From assembly GCA_025351005.1 (NCBI GenBank), contig JANXWS010000066.1, positions 47,040 through 111,039 on the forward strand: a stretch of DNA of 64,000 nt. Reading direction: 5' to 3'. The position numbers were made by a program, and so were the translations under genes. The first letter of the stretch is position 1. Every line of letters starts with the position of its first letter. This DNA comes from Pseudomonadota bacterium (GTDB lineage Bacteria; Pseudomonadota; Gammaproteobacteria; Steroidobacterales; Steroidobacteraceae). This document shows positions 48,490 through 59,635 of the stretch, piece after piece. Under the pieces are notes generated by a model. The model made no database searches and was not told the DNA's origin. It was given only the letters and a program-made list of their open reading frames with translations.

Positions 48490-48960
48490 GTGACCACGGC
48501 CATCGACCGCATCGATCGCCGCCTGCTGGCCCTGCTGCAGGCTGACGGCCGCCTGGCGGTGGCGGAGCTCGCGCGACGCGTCCACCTCAGCCCGACACCG
48601 TGCCTCGAACGCGTCCGCCGGCTCGAACGCGACGGGTTCATCCGCGGCTACGCAGCCGACATCGATCCTGGCCGGCTCGGCTTCGGCCTGATCGCCTTCG
48701 TCGAGGTCCAGCTCGACCGCACGACGCCCGACGTCTTCAACCGCTTCCGCGATGGTGTCGTCGGCCTCGATCCGGTGCAGGAGTGCCACATGGTCGCGGG
48801 CGGCTTCGACTACCTGCTCAAGGTCCGCACCGCCGACATGGGCAGCTACAGGCGTTTTCTCGAGGACCTCGCCGCGCTGGCGGGCGTCGAACAGACCCAC
48901 ACCTACGTCGTCATGGAAGAGGTGAAGTCCTCGCGGGCGGTGCCGATCGACGAGCGTTGA
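48490..48960 (+). CDS. Lrp/AsnC family transcriptional regulator, likely controls putA
   Basis: I use the GTG at 48490 (156 residues) because a perfect -10 box overlaps the upstream ATG at 48448, and E. coli Lrp homology begins near the IDRIDRRLL segment. The winged HTH ([22 protein letters not shown]) is near-identical to Lrp's. A RAM ligand domain follows. Lrp relatives of this sort, such as PutR and BkdR, activate putA in response to proline. Divergent orientation and the shared palindrome support that. Confidence 0.9.
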   Translation: MTTAIDRIDRRLLALLQADGRLAVAELARRVHLSPTPCLERVRRLERDGFIRGYAADIDPGRLGFGLIAFVEVQLDRTTPDVFNRFRDGVVGLDPVQECHMVAGGFDYLLKVRTADMGSYRRFLEDLAALAGVEQTHTYVVMEEVKSSRAVPIDER

Positions 48961-48970
48961 GGCTCAGGCC

Positions 48971-49375
48971 TCAGCGGCGACCCCGCGCCAGGTAATCGGC
49001 AATGATCCGGGCGTGGTCGAAGGCGAGCGGCGGCGGGTTGCGCGGGTCGATGATCGCAACATTGCGGGCGTCGTCTCCGGCCACCGGGTCGCCGTCGGCC
49101 TCGGCGACGAATACGACGCTGACCGTGTGGCCGCGCGGATCGCGGCGCGGGTCCGAGTAGACACCGAGCAGCCGCAGGCCGGCGACGGCGAGGCCCGTCT
49201 CCTCGCGGGCCTCGCGCACGGCGGCCACCTCGACCGTTTCGCCGATCTCGACGAAGCCGCCCGGCAACGCCCAGCCGGGCGGCGGAAAACGGCGCTCGAC
49301 GAGCACGATCGGCCGGCCCGGACGGTCGCTGAGCTCGATGACCACGTCGGCGGCAACGGGCGGCGTGCGGGGCAT
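48971..49375 (-). CDS. Nudix hydrolase
   Basis: The 134-residue protein starts at the ATG at 49375. The Nudix box is complete: [19 protein letters not shown] followed by EETGL. It probably hydrolyses nucleoside diphosphate derivatives such as ADP-ribose or 8-oxo nucleotides. The exact substrate cannot be read. It is convergent with the Lrp gene and divergent from kbl, with a 135-base spacer. Confidence 0.92.
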   Translation of the reverse strand: MPRTPPVAADVVIELSDRPGRPIVLVERRFPPPGWALPGGFVEIGETVEVAAVREAREETGLAVAGLRLLGVYSDPRRDPRGHTVSVVFVAEADGDPVAGDDARNVAIIDPRNPPPLAFDHARIIADYLARGRR

Positions 49376-49476
49376 GCTCACCCGCCCAGTATCCCACCGC
49401 CGGGCGGGGCTCGCCCCGCTCGCCGGGATCGCGCCCGGCGGCGACGCGCTCGGCACTCGCGACCGGGATTATTGCC

Positions 49477-49482
49477 TATACT
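49477..49482 (+). promoter_or_regulatory. possible -10 element for kbl-tdh
   Basis: TATACT, one base from consensus, lies 28 bases before the kbl ATG. No good -35 is present at the expected distance. A short leader would result. Confidence 0.3.
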
Positions 49483-49510
49483 TGCCGGCCTCCGACGCTG
49501 GGCACCCGGG

Positions 49511-50701
<1,191 letters not shown>

Positions 50702-50711
50702 GGACACGAGG

Positions 50712-51737
50712 ATGAAAGCTCTGGTCAAAGCCAAGGCGGAGCCCGGCATCTGGATGCAGGACGTGCCGGAGCCGACGATCGGCCCGAACGACGTGCTGAT
50801 CCGGATGCGCAAGACCGCGATCTGCGGCACCGACATGCACATCTGGCACTGGGACGACTGGGCGCGGCGCACGATCAAGGTGCCGATGGCCGTCGGCCAC
50901 GAGTACTGCGGCGACCTCGTCGCGCTCGGCAGCGAGGTACGCGGCCTCAAGACCGGCGATCGCGTCTCGGGTGAAGGCCACATCACCTGCGGTTTCTGCC
51001 GCAACTGCCGCGCGGGACGCCGGCACCTGTGCCGCAACACGGTCGGCGTCGGCGTCAACCGGCCGGGCTGCTTCGCCGAGCTGATGGCACTGCCAGCGTC
51101 CAATGTATTCAAGCTGCCGCCGGTGATCACCGACGAGATCGCGTCGATCCTCGACCCGTTCGGCAACGCCACTCACACGGCGCTCTCCTTCAGTCTGGTC
51201 GGCGAGGACGTGCTGATCACCGGTGCCGGCCCGATCGGCATTATGGCGGTCGCCGTCGCGCGCCATGCCGGCGCCCGCCACATCGTCATCACGGACGTCA
51301 ACCCGTACCGGCTCGCCCTCGCCCGCCGCATGGGCGCCTCGCGGGCACTCGACGTCCGCAGCGAAAGCCTCGACGCGGCGATGGCCGATCTCGGCATGGA
51401 GGAAGGCTTCGACGTCGGCATGGAGATGTCCGGCGTGCCATCCGCCTTCCGCGAGATGCTGCGAACGATGCATCACGGCGGCAGCATCGCGATGCTCGGC
51501 ATCATGCCGAAGGACACCGGCATTCAGTGGGACGAGGTGATCTTCAAGGGCCTCGTCGTCAAGGGCGTCTACGGCCGCGAGATGTTCGAGACCTGGTACA
51601 AGATGGCGAGCATGCTGCAGAGCGGGCTCGACATCACGCCGGTGATCACGCACCGGCTCGGCGTCGACGACTACCGGCAGGGCTTCGAAGCGATGGCCTC
51701 GGGGCAGAGCGGCAAGGTCATCCTCGACTGGGCCTGA
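50712..51737 (+). CDS. tdh: L-threonine 3-dehydrogenase
   Basis: Tdh oxidises threonine to 2-amino-3-oxobutyrate with NAD. The 341 residues carry the catalytic zinc site C38 in [10 protein letters not shown] and GHEYCG. Four structural-zinc Cys lie in [16 protein letters not shown], and the Rossmann motif is [15 protein letters not shown] ribosome site lies a few bases upstream of the ATG. Confidence 0.97.
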   Translation: MKALVKAKAEPGIWMQDVPEPTIGPNDVLIRMRKTAICGTDMHIWHWDDWARRTIKVPMAVGHEYCGDLVALGSEVRGLKTGDRVSGEGHITCGFCRNCRAGRRHLCRNTVGVGVNRPGCFAELMALPASNVFKLPPVITDEIASILDPFGNATHTALSFSLVGEDVLITGAGPIGIMAVAVARHAGARHIVITDVNPYRLALARRMGASRALDVRSESLDAAMADLGMEEGFDVGMEMSGVPSAFREMLRTMHHGGSIAMLGIMPKDTGIQWDEVIFKGLVVKGVYGREMFETWYKMASMLQSGLDITPVITHRLGVDDYRQGFEAMASGQSGKVILDWA

Positions 51738-51862
51738 GCCGGGGCGGCCGTTGCGGACGGCGCCGGCCGGACGGGCATCCTCGCGGTGTTGCTCGGTGCC
51801 CGCGGCCGCAGGGACCATCCGGATTCAGGCGCACTGTCAGCCGCACCTGCGTCGGACGCGGC

Positions 51863-53707
51863 TCAGGGCGGGCCGCAGCCGCAGTAGACGTAGACGTGGC
51901 GCCGATCGTTGAACCCCGCCAGCGCCCGCAGTTCGCGTTCCACTTCGCCGAGCACGCGGCCGAGCACGGCCGGCGGCGCCGGCACCAGCCCGAACCTGCG
52001 CAGGGCACCCTCGCCGTCGTTGCGGAGCTCCCGCACCAGGCGCTCGCGCCAGGTCAATTCCTGCTCGCGCCAACGGACACCGTACTTGCCCGGCGCCAGG
52101 TGCGCGAGCGCCGCGGCGGCCTTGATCGCGTCGTCGGCGCCGCCGAGGCCGTCGATGAGCCCGCGCTCACGGGCCTCGGTGGCGATCCAGACGCGGCCTT
52201 GCGCGACCTGCTCGACATCCTCCGGACTGCGCCGGCGCGCGGTCGCGACCCGGGCCACGAAATCCCGGTACGCGTGCTCGACTCCCTGCTGCAGCACGTC
52301 GCGCGCTTCGGGCGACAGGCTGCGCTCGAGGTGCATCGCGCCGGCGAGCGGCGAGGTCGCGACGCCGTCGCTCGCGACGCCAACCTTGCCGAGCGTGCCG
52401 GCGAAGGTCGGAACGAGCCCGAAGACGCCGATCGAGCCGGTGATCGTCGTGGGTTCGGCCCAGATCTGGTCCGCCTCCATCGCGATGTAGTAGCCGCCGG
52501 AAGCGGCCACGCTCGAGAACGAGGCGACCACCGGCCTGCCGCTCGCCCGCAGCTGCGCGACTTCCTGGCGTATCAGCTCCGACGCCATCAGGCTGCCCCC
52601 GCCGCTGTCGATTCGCAGCACCACGGCCTTGATGTCGTCGTCGTGGCGGACGCTGCGCAACAGTGTCACGAACGTGTCGCCGCCGATTTCTCCCGGCGGC
52701 GCGGCGCCCTCGACGATGTTGCCGGCTGCAACCAGCACCGCCACCGAGGGTGACAAATGGCGGCTCAGCGGCGAGTCCGAATGCAGCGCCGCCAGGTAGT
52801 CGGCGTGCCCGATGGCGTTGAAAGAATGCGTGCTGTCGTCCTCACCGACGAGGCCCTCGACCTCGGCCTCGAACTCGAGCCAGGTCCTGCGGCCGGTCAC
52901 GAGCTTCCGCTCCTCGGCGAGCCGCGCCGCATCGCCGCCGGCCGCGCTCAACGCCGCTGCCGCGTCGGTCACATAGGCCTGGACGGTCCCGGCCGGCAGC
53001 TGCCGGGCCTGCTCGACCCCGGTCTGGTAGGCGTGCCACAGCGGCTGCAGCCAGCCGACCGTCTGCTCGCGGTCCTCCGGCGACATGTCCTCGCGCGTGA
53101 AGGCCTCGGTGTAGGACTTGTGGGTGCCGACCTTGAAGACGTTGATCTGTACGCCGAGCCGGTCGAGCGCGTCGCGGAAGTAGAGGCCGTAAGCCGCGAA
53201 GCCGACCACACCGATCGCGCCGGCCGGATCGAGGTACACCTCGTCCGCCTGCGCCATCAGGTAGAACTGGTCCTGGTCGGCATAGCGGCCGAAGGCCAGC
53301 ACCTTCTTGCCGGTCTTGCGAAAGTCCGCGACCGCCGCGGCGACCGCGCGCAGCTTCGTCAGCCCGCCGCCGCCGAGCTGGCTCGTGTCCAGCACCAGCA
53401 CCCTGATCCGGGCGTCGCTGGCGGCGCCGCGGATCGCGTCCACCAGGTCGCGAACCAGCGTCTCGGGCTCATGGTCGCCGGCGACCAGCCCGAGCGAGCG
53501 ATCGAAGGGGTTGCCGGTCAGCTGCTCAACGAGGCGCCCCTCGGGGCGCACGACCAGCGCGGCTCGCGACGGCACGATCGGCAGCGGATGGCGCGTCGCC
53601 ACGAACAGCAGCAGGAACAGAGCGAGCAACAACAGCAAGTGCAGCACCCGCCGCAACGCGTCGAGGGCGCGCCACAGGAACCTGAACGAGCGGCCGATGA
53701 ACCCCAC
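51863..53707 (-). CDS. sppA: signal peptide peptidase SppA, 67 kDa type
   Basis: This inner-membrane protease degrades cleaved signal peptides. The 614 residues (E. coli 618) have an N-terminal transmembrane helix at about 21-39 and two tandem S49 domains. The dyad is split: Lys K197 in VGTHKSYTEAF and Ser S403 in SVAASGGYYIA. The extreme C-terminus has two close Cys (CGC). It follows rplS by 148 bases on the same strand. Confidence 0.95.
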   Translation of the reverse strand: MGFIGRSFRFLWRALDALRRVLHLLLLLALFLLLFVATRHPLPIVPSRAALVVRPEGRLVEQLTGNPFDRSLGLVAGDHEPETLVRDLVDAIRGAASDARIRVLVLDTSQLGGGGLTKLRAVAAAVADFRKTGKKVLAFGRYADQDQFYLMAQADEVYLDPAGAIGVVGFAAYGLYFRDALDRLGVQINVFKVGTHKSYTEAFTREDMSPEDREQTVGWLQPLWHAYQTGVEQARQLPAGTVQAYVTDAAAALSAAGGDAARLAEERKLVTGRRTWLEFEAEVEGLVGEDDSTHSFNAIGHADYLAALHSDSPLSRHLSPSVAVLVAAGNIVEGAAPPGEIGGDTFVTLLRSVRHDDDIKAVVLRIDSGGGSLMASELIRQEVAQLRASGRPVVASFSSVAASGGYYIAMEADQIWAEPTTITGSIGVFGLVPTFAGTLGKVGVASDGVATSPLAGAMHLERSLSPEARDVLQQGVEHAYRDFVARVATARRRSPEDVEQVAQGRVWIATEARERGLIDGLGGADDAIKAAAALAHLAPGKYGVRWREQELTWRERLVRELRNDGEGALRRFGLVPAPPAVLGRVLGEVERELRALAGFNDRRHVYVYCGCGPP

Positions 53708-53805
53708 AATGACTCCCGCCGCGGTGCCGCGGGACGCGCACGCTTGCCTTCAGTCTATCGGGTGGCGGGCACCGACGCTGAGCCGGCCGTACGCGGCGCC
53801 TGGCG

Positions 53806-53823
53806 GGCTGGCCGAGGCCGGCC
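53806..53823 (-). terminator. hairpin downstream of rplS
   Basis: An 8-bp stem (GGCTGGCC with GGCCGGCC, one G-T pair) lies about 33 bases past the rplS stop, ahead of sppA. No T-run follows on the minus strand. It may mark the end of the ribosomal operon, but GC-rich hairpins arise by chance here. Confidence 0.3.
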
Positions 53824-53855
53824 CCGAACGAGGCGCGCGGCCACGGCTTGCGGCG

Positions 53856-54203
53856 TCAGACCTTCTCCTCGATGCGGGCCGACTTACCCGAGCGGTCGCG
53901 CAGGTAGTAGAGCTTGGCGCGCCGCACGTTGCCGCGACGCTTGATCGTAATGCCGCCGAGCGCCGGGCTGTAGGTCTGGAACACACGCTCCACCCCTTCG
54001 CCGTGCGAGATCTTGCGAACCGTGAACGACGAGTTGAGGCCGCGGTTGCGGCGCGCGATGACCACGCCCTCGTAGGCCTGGACGCGCTCGCGGTCGCCCT
54101 CCTTGACCTTGACTTCGACGACGACGGTGTCGCCCGGGCCGAAATCCGGCACTTTGCGCGAGGTTTGGCGCTGCTCGATTCGCTGGATGATCCTGTTGGT
54201 CAT
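53856..54203 (-). CDS. rplS: 50S ribosomal protein L19
   Basis: The 115 residues match L19, with [20 protein letters not shown] and the [16 protein letters not shown] segments at their usual places. It starts at the ATG at 54203, overlapping the trmD stop in ATGA, with a GAGAGGAA ribosome site. L19 lies at the 30S-50S interface. It is last in the rpsP-rimM-trmD-rplS operon. Confidence 0.97.
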   Translation of the reverse strand: MTNRIIQRIEQRQTSRKVPDFGPGDTVVVEVKVKEGDRERVQAYEGVVIARRNRGLNSSFTVRKISHGEGVERVFQTYSPALGGITIKRRGNVRRAKLYYLRDRSGKSARIEEKV

Positions 54204-54967
54204 GACTCTTGTTCCTCTCGATACTCGTCGAGGAGCGCCCGCTCCTCACTGCTCAGTTCCATCCCGGCCAACAGCTCCGGGCGTCTATCCCCGGTCCGGC
54301 CGAGCGCCTGCTTGCGCCGCCAGCGCCGGATCGCGCCGTGGTCGCCGCCACGGAGCACCTCCGGCACCCGCCGTCCGCGCCATTCCTCCGGCCGCGTGTA
54401 GTGCGGCCAGTCCAGCAACCCCTGCCGCGTGCCGAACGACTCCTGCTCAGCCGACTCGTCGTCGCCGAGCACGCCGGGCACGAGCCGCACCGTCGCGTCG
54501 ATCACCACGAGCGCGGCGAGTTCCCCGCCGGACAGCACGTAGTCGCCGATCGACAGCTCCTCGTCGATCATCTCCTGCACCAGCCGCTCGTCGACGCCCT
54601 CGTAGCGCCCGGCGAGTAGCAGGAAACCCGCGCCCGACGCGAGCCGCCTGGCCGCGGCCTGGTCGAACGGCCGACCCTGCGCCGACAGGAAGATCCTCGG
54701 GCATCCCGCCGGCAGCCGCGCCGCCGCCGCCACGATCGCGGTGGCGAGGGGCTCGACCTTCAGCACCATGCCCGGACCGCCGCCGTACGGCCGATCGTCC
54801 ACCGTGCGGTGAACATCGCGCGCGTGCTCGCGCGGATCTTCCGTTCCCACCCGCACCAGACCGCGCCCGAGCGCACGCCCGACCACGCCGATCGCCAGCT
54901 GCGCGCGGACCGCCTCCGGAAACAGCGTCACGACCTCGACCGCGAGCCGCGCACCCGTCGCGCTCAT
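54200..54967 (-). CDS. trmD: tRNA (guanine-N1)-methyltransferase TrmD
   Basis: TrmD makes m1G37. The 255 residues match the E. coli length. The deep-trefoil-knot SAM site appears as [11 protein letters not shown] then [18 protein letters not shown]. An N-terminal [18 protein letters not shown] start and a C-terminal DNA/RNA-binding half ([12 protein letters not shown]) follow. It lies four bases after rimM. Confidence 0.97.
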   Translation of the reverse strand: MSATGARLAVEVVTLFPEAVRAQLAIGVVGRALGRGLVRVGTEDPREHARDVHRTVDDRPYGGGPGMVLKVEPLATAIVAAAARLPAGCPRIFLSAQGRPFDQAAARRLASGAGFLLLAGRYEGVDERLVQEMIDEELSIGDYVLSGGELAALVVIDATVRLVPGVLGDDESAEQESFGTRQGLLDWPHYTRPEEWRGRRVPEVLRGGDHGAIRRWRRKQALGRTGDRRPELLAGMELSSEERALLDEYREEQES

Positions 54968-54971
54968 CGCT

Positions 54972-55496
54972 TCAAAACTCCGGATCCCAGTCGACGGTCA
55001 CGCGCCGCCGGCCGAGATCGACCTTCTTGAGATGGCGCGGCACGAGCGGCACCCACCGCTCGCGCGCCCCGTCCCGGACCACCATCACCGAGCTCGCCGG
55101 GAACTCCAGAAAGTGGCTCACGACGCCGAGCTCGGTTCCGTCCGGCGTCGCCGCGTGGCAGCCGAGCAGGTCCTCCCAGTAGTACTCGCCGGGTGCCGCT
55201 TCCGGCAATGCCGAGCGCGGCTGGGCCACGTCTCGGAGCGAATACTGTCGCGCCGCTTCGGGGCTCGTGACCCCGTCGAGCTCGACGACCATGGCGCGTC
55301 CGCCGCCGTGCGGCCGCCCGCTCAACACCTGCACCGTCTCCCAGCCGCCCGCAGCCGTCGCCACGTGCCAGACGGGATAGCGGAGGATGGCGGCCGGCGG
55401 GTCCGTGTACGAATCCACCTTGATCGAGCCCTTGATCCCCCACGGCGCGCCCAGCCGCCCGAGGACGATCATGCGGTCGGCCGCGGACGCTCCCAT
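54972..55496 (-). CDS. rimM: 16S rRNA processing protein RimM
   Basis: The 174 residues from the ATG at 55496 match RimM: IVLGRLGAPWGIKGSIKV at the N-terminus and a C-terminal PRC-barrel with EYYWEDLLGC and ERWVPLVP. RimM binds S19 in 30S maturation. A second Met eight residues on (MIVLGRL) is an alternative start. Confidence 0.95.
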   Translation of the reverse strand: MGASAADRMIVLGRLGAPWGIKGSIKVDSYTDPPAAILRYPVWHVATAAGGWETVQVLSGRPHGGGRAMVVELDGVTSPEAARQYSLRDVAQPRSALPEAAPGEYYWEDLLGCHAATPDGTELGVVSHFLEFPASSVMVVRDGARERWVPLVPRHLKKVDLGRRRVTVDWDPEF

Positions 55497-55516
55497 GCGG
55501 GGCCGCGGGCCACCGC

Positions 55517-55783
55517 TCAGGCTGCGGCGGCCGTCTCCGACTGCTTGCGGTACTGCTTGACGAGCGCCGCTACTCGCTCCGACGCAAGCGCGCCCTTGGC
55601 GAGCCAAGCGTCGATGCGCGCGACGTCCAGGCGCAGCTTGGTTTCCTTGCCGCGGGCGATCGGATTGAAGATCCCGACCAGCTCCAGCGTCGTGCCACCC
55701 TGGCGCTTGCGACTGTCGGTAACGACGACGTGGTAGAAGGGTTCCTTCTTCCCGCCGCGGCGCGTCAGACGAATCGTGACCAT
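55517..55783 (-). CDS. rpsP: 30S ribosomal protein S16
   Basis: The 88 residues start at the ATG at 55783 with the S16 opening [19 protein letters not shown], then DSRKRQGG and [14 protein letters not shown]. Size is typical. It lies 20 bases before rimM and 97 bases after ffh in the conserved order. Confidence 0.97.
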   Translation of the reverse strand: MVTIRLTRRGGKKEPFYHVVVTDSRKRQGGTTLELVGIFNPIARGKETKLRLDVARIDAWLAKGALASERVAALVKQYRKQSETAAAA

Positions 55784-55879
55784 CGTCGGAAATCCCTGCG
55801 TAAAGTGCATGGTGGCGGCCGAGGGCCACCCGGCCCCCGCCAAAGAGCCGCGCATTCTACTGAAAACCCTCGGAATCCG

Positions 55880-57238
55880 CTAGGGCCGGTAGCCGGGCGG
55901 CCGGCCGCCGCCGAGGCTCCGCATCATGCCCCGGACGCCGCCTTTCGCGAACTGTTTCATGACCTTCTGCATCTGCTGGAACTGCTTCAGCAGGCGGTTG
56001 ACGTCCTGCACCTGGACGCCGGCGCCGTTCGCGATGCGGCGTTTGCGTGACCCGGCGATCAGGTCGGGCGCGTGTCGCTCGCCGGGTGTCATCGAGTTGA
56101 TGATCGCGATCTGGCGCCGCACCTGCTTGCCGTCGAACTCGGCCGGCGCCTTCGCGGCCGCCCGTGACAGCGCGCCCGGCAGCTTGTCGAGCAGCGACTC
56201 GATGCCGCCCATGCGCTCGAGCTGCAGCATCTGATCCCTGAGGTCGTTGAAGTCGAAGCCGCGGCCCTTCTGCAGCTTGCGGGCGAGCTTGTCGGCTTGC
56301 ACGCGGTCGACGTCGCGCTCGACCTGCTCGACGAGCGCGAGCACGTCCCCCATGCCGAGGATCCGGGAGGCGACCCGTTCCGGATGAAACGCCTCCAGCG
56401 CCTCCATCTTCTCGCCGACGCCGAGGAACAGGATCGGCTTGCCGGTCACCTGCCGCACCGACAGTGCCGCGCCGCCGCGTGCGTCGCCGTCCGCCTTGGC
56501 CAGGATCACGCCGGTGAGGTCGAGTGCCGCGTTGAAGGCGCGCGCGGCGTTGACCGCGTCCTGGCCGGCCATGCTGTCGACCACGAACAGACGCTCGTGC
56601 GCGCCGACCGCACGATCGATTGCGGCCACCTCCTCCATCATCGCCGCATCGACGTGCAGGCGGCCGGCGGTATCGACGATCAGCACGTCGAACAGCCCGC
56701 GGCGCGCATGCTCGAGCGCCGCGCCAGCCATAGCGAGCGGCGCGCAGCCCGCCGCAACCGCGTGGAACTCGACACCGACCTGCGCGGCGAGCCGCTCAAG
56801 CTGGGTGATCGCCGCCGGCCGGTAGATGTCGACGCTCGCAAGCAGCACGCGCTTCTTCTGCTGCGCCAGCAGCCGCGCGAGCTTGGCGGCCGTGGTCGTC
56901 TTGCCGGCACCCTGCAGGCCTGCGAGCAGCACGACGACCGGCGGTTCCGCGCGCAGGTTGAGGCCGGCACCAGCCTCGCCCATCACGGCGACCAGTTCCC
57001 CGTGAAGAATCTTGATGAACACCTGCCCGGGCGTCAGGCTCTTCTGCACCTCGGCGCCGAGCGCGCGCAGCCTGACCGCGTCGATGAACGACTTGACGAC
57101 CGGCACCGCGACGTCGGCCTCGATCAGCGCCATGCGCACCTGGCGGAGTGCGTCGGTGATGTTGTCGTCGGTCAGCCGGCCGCGCCCTGTCAGCGCGGCC
57201 GTCGCCGCGGCCAGCCGGTCGCTCAGTCGGTCGAACAT
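55880..57238 (-). CDS. ffh: signal recognition particle protein Ffh
   Basis: Ffh binds the 4.5S RNA and nascent signal sequences and docks with FtsY. The 452 residues have the N helical bundle, the GTPase P-loop LQGAGKTTTAAKLA, DTAGRLHVDA and KADGDARGG motifs, and the Met-rich M domain at the C-terminus. Its RNA partner is encoded at 26992-27106. It heads the ffh-rpsP-rimM-trmD-rplS block. Confidence 0.97.
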   Translation of the reverse strand: MFDRLSDRLAAATAALTGRGRLTDDNITDALRQVRMALIEADVAVPVVKSFIDAVRLRALGAEVQKSLTPGQVFIKILHGELVAVMGEAGAGLNLRAEPPVVVLLAGLQGAGKTTTAAKLARLLAQQKKRVLLASVDIYRPAAITQLERLAAQVGVEFHAVAAGCAPLAMAGAALEHARRGLFDVLIVDTAGRLHVDAAMMEEVAAIDRAVGAHERLFVVDSMAGQDAVNAARAFNAALDLTGVILAKADGDARGGAALSVRQVTGKPILFLGVGEKMEALEAFHPERVASRILGMGDVLALVEQVERDVDRVQADKLARKLQKGRGFDFNDLRDQMLQLERMGGIESLLDKLPGALSRAAAKAPAEFDGKQVRRQIAIINSMTPGERHAPDLIAGSRKRRIANGAGVQVQDVNRLLKQFQQMQKVMKQFAKGGVRGMMRSLGGGRPPGYRP

Positions 57239-57307
57239 CGGGCTACCTCACCCCCATTATAGGGACACGCCGCGGCGGCGCGCTTCCCGCGCCGGGGCCG
57301 CTGTGCA

Positions 57308-58138
57308 ATGATTCCTGCCGCCTTGGCGACCTCCCACATCGTGCTGCCGCTCCTGCCGCTGACGCTGTACGTCGTGGCGGCGGCGCTGCTCGCGCGCTCT
57401 GTCCGCAGCGCCCCCGAGCCGCGCGTGCCGCTGCTGCCGGCTCTCATCGCGTTCGCCGCCGTGGCCACGCACGCCTTCATCCTGTTCGAGGCGATCGAGA
57501 CCGGCCACGGCCTCGCGATCGCAATCACCGACGGCGCCTCTCTGGTCGGCTGGGTGGTCGGCTGCACGACGCTGGTCGTGCTGCTGTCGATGCGGACCGC
57601 GGCGCTGCCGGCGGTGCTGTTGGTGTTCGCGGGGCTGCTGCAGACGGGCACCGGGCTGTTCGCGGGTTTTCAGGAGATCCACCCGCCGCAGTGGGAGATC
57701 ACCGCGCACATCGGCCTCGCGGCGCTCGCCGCCGGCTGGCTCGCGATCGCGGCGGTGGTCGTCGTGCTGATCAGCTGGCTCGACAACCGCCTGCGCAGCC
57801 GCGCGCCGCTCGGCCTGCTCGCGCTGTTGCCGCCGATCGAGACGCTCGAGCGCGTGCTGTTCCGGGCGGTCGGCGGCAGCTTCGTGGTGCTGACGCTCGC
57901 GCTGCTGACGGGGCTGTTCTTCGTCTACGACGTGATGTCGCAGCACCTGGCCCACAAGATCACGCTTGCGATCAGCGCCTGGCTGGTGCTCGGCGTGCTG
58001 CTGTGGGGCCGCTACCGGTTCGGGTGGCGCGGTCGCAAGGCGCTGTGGTTCACCATTGCCGGCTTCGTCTGCCTGGCGCTCGCGTACTTCGGCTCGAAGT
58101 TCGTGCTCGAGAACCTGCTCGGGCGCCACTGGGGCTAA
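57308..58138 (+). CDS. CcsA/YpjD-type inner-membrane protein
   Basis: The 276-residue polytopic protein has about eight hydrophobic helices and the conserved His and Trp segments of the CcsA/HemX (cytochrome c assembly) superfamily, such as HAFILFEAI, WEITAHIGLAALAAGWL and QHLAHKITLAISAWL. In gammaproteobacteria the YpjD form sits beside ffh, as here. A role in cytochrome c maturation is inferred from the family only. The next gene's ATG begins directly after its TAA. Confidence 0.88.
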   Translation: MIPAALATSHIVLPLLPLTLYVVAAALLARSVRSAPEPRVPLLPALIAFAAVATHAFILFEAIETGHGLAIAITDGASLVGWVVGCTTLVVLLSMRTAALPAVLLVFAGLLQTGTGLFAGFQEIHPPQWEITAHIGLAALAAGWLAIAAVVVVLISWLDNRLRSRAPLGLLALLPPIETLERVLFRAVGGSFVVLTLALLTGLFFVYDVMSQHLAHKITLAISAWLVLGVLLWGRYRFGWRGRKALWFTIAGFVCLALAYFGSKFVLENLLGRHWG

Positions 58139-59407
58139 ATGAGCCGCGTGCCGCTCGGCCTGCCGCTGGCCGGAGTCCTGGTCTCGATCGTGCTGTCGGC
58201 GTTCTTCTCGAGCACCGAGACGGCGCTGATGAGCATCAACCGCTACCGGCTGCGGCACCTGGCGAGCCGCGGGCATCCCGGTGCCCGGCTCGCCGAGCAG
58301 CTGCTGGCGCGCCCGGACCGGCTGATCGGCGTGATCCTGCTCGGCAACACACTCGCCAACGTCGCCGCCGCGAGCATCGTCACGCTGCTGACGCTGGAGG
58401 TCGCCGGCGAGCGCTGGCTCGCGCTCACCAACGGAGCGGTGACGCTGCTGCTGCTGCTGTTCGGCGAGGTCGGGCCGAAGACCTACGGCGCGCTCCACGC
58501 GGAGCGTCTGGCACTGCCGGCGGCGTACGTCTATCGGCCGCTGCTGTGGATCACCTACCCGCTCGTCTTGCTGATCAACGGCATCACCAACGCGCTCCTG
58601 CGCCTGCTCGGCGTGTCCGCCGAACGGGTCGCCTCGCACTCGCTGTCGGCCGACGAGTTGCGCACGGTGGTCGCGGAGGCCGGCGCGCTGATCCCGCTCA
58701 AGCACCAGCAGATGCTCGTCAGCATCCTCGACCTGGAGCGAATCCGGGTCGACGACATCATGATCCCGCGCAGCGAGGTTGCCGGCATCGACCTGCACGA
58801 CGACTGGGAACGCATCATGGCGGTGCTGCGCGACGCGCAGCACACCCGGCTGCCCGTCTACGAGGGCGACCTCGACCACATCGTCGGCGTGCTGCACCTG
58901 AAGCGGGTCGCGCGCGAGCTGGCGCGCGGCGAGCTGGATCGCGACGGCCTGCTGGCGCTCGCCCGCCAGCGAGAGGCCTACTACGTGCAGGAAGGCACGA
59001 CCCTGACGCAGCAGCTCGCGGCGTTCCAGCAGAACCACCGCCGGCACGCCTTCGTCGTCGACGAGTATGGCGACGTGCAGGGGCTGGTGACGATCGACGA
59101 CATCCTCGAGGAGATCGTCGGCGAGTTCACGTCGCTGCCGTACGCGCTGCGCCACGACGTGCGCGCCGACGAGGACGGCAGCTTCGTCGTCACGGGCGGA
59201 ACGACGGTGCGCGCGCTCAATCGCTCGCTCGGCTGGTCGCTGCCGACGGGCGGGCCGAAGACAGTCAACGGACTGATTCTCGAGTACCTAGAGACGATCC
59301 CGGAAGCGGGCACCTCGCTCAAGCTCGCCGGCCACCCGATCGAAGTTCTGCAGGTCGGCGACAACGCGGTCAAGACCGTGCGGATCTGGCCGCCGCCACG
59401 GTCCTGA
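58139..59407 (+). CDS. HlyC/CorC family (CNNM/CorB-like) transporter
   Basis: The 422 residues have an N-terminal DUF21 membrane domain (about 1-185; FFSSTETALMSINRYRL), a CBS-domain pair (about 205-335; DDIMIPRSEVAGID and FVVDEYGDVQGLVTIDDILEEIVGEF) and a C-terminal CorC/HlyC domain. The family exports Mg2+ or Co2+, or aids it. It starts immediately after the preceding TAA (TAAATG), a coupled pair common beside ffh. Confidence 0.93.
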   Translation: MSRVPLGLPLAGVLVSIVLSAFFSSTETALMSINRYRLRHLASRGHPGARLAEQLLARPDRLIGVILLGNTLANVAAASIVTLLTLEVAGERWLALTNGAVTLLLLLFGEVGPKTYGALHAERLALPAAYVYRPLLWITYPLVLLINGITNALLRLLGVSAERVASHSLSADELRTVVAEAGALIPLKHQQMLVSILDLERIRVDDIMIPRSEVAGIDLHDDWERIMAVLRDAQHTRLPVYEGDLDHIVGVLHLKRVARELARGELDRDGLLALARQREAYYVQEGTTLTQQLAAFQQNHRRHAFVVDEYGDVQGLVTIDDILEEIVGEFTSLPYALRHDVRADEDGSFVVTGGTTVRALNRSLGWSLPTGGPKTVNGLILEYLETIPEAGTSLKLAGHPIEVLQVGDNAVKTVRIWPPPRS

Positions 59408-59427
59408 GGCAGGCTGCGGGGGGCGAC

Positions 59428-59445
59428 GGGCGGCAGCACCCGCCC
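59428..59445 (+). terminator. hairpin after the CorC-like gene
   Basis: A 6-bp GGGCGG/CCGCCC stem with a 6-base loop follows the stop by 20 bases. Another GC hairpin (59554-59568) lies further on in the 228-base spacer before the kinase gene. No T-run is present, so these may be mere GC palindromes. Confidence 0.3.
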
Positions 59446-59635
59446 GCCACGCGGTCGCTGCGTGCGGGTCGCGCCGCGGCCCGCCCGGGCGCCGGCCGCG
59501 GGGAACGGTCCGCCCGGTGCGGCGCGCCGCCACCCCGGTCGCAGACGCCGACGGCGCCCGCCGGGCGCAGCGTGACCGGCGCCCGCGACGGGTCGCGCGG
59601 GCTCCGCTAGACTGCACGCCGGATCCGATAACTCT

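Noticed and set aside
59408..59635. A structured RNA in the GC-rich gap before the kinase gene
   Set aside because: Only short GC palindromes are seen; no conserved RNA motif was recognised.
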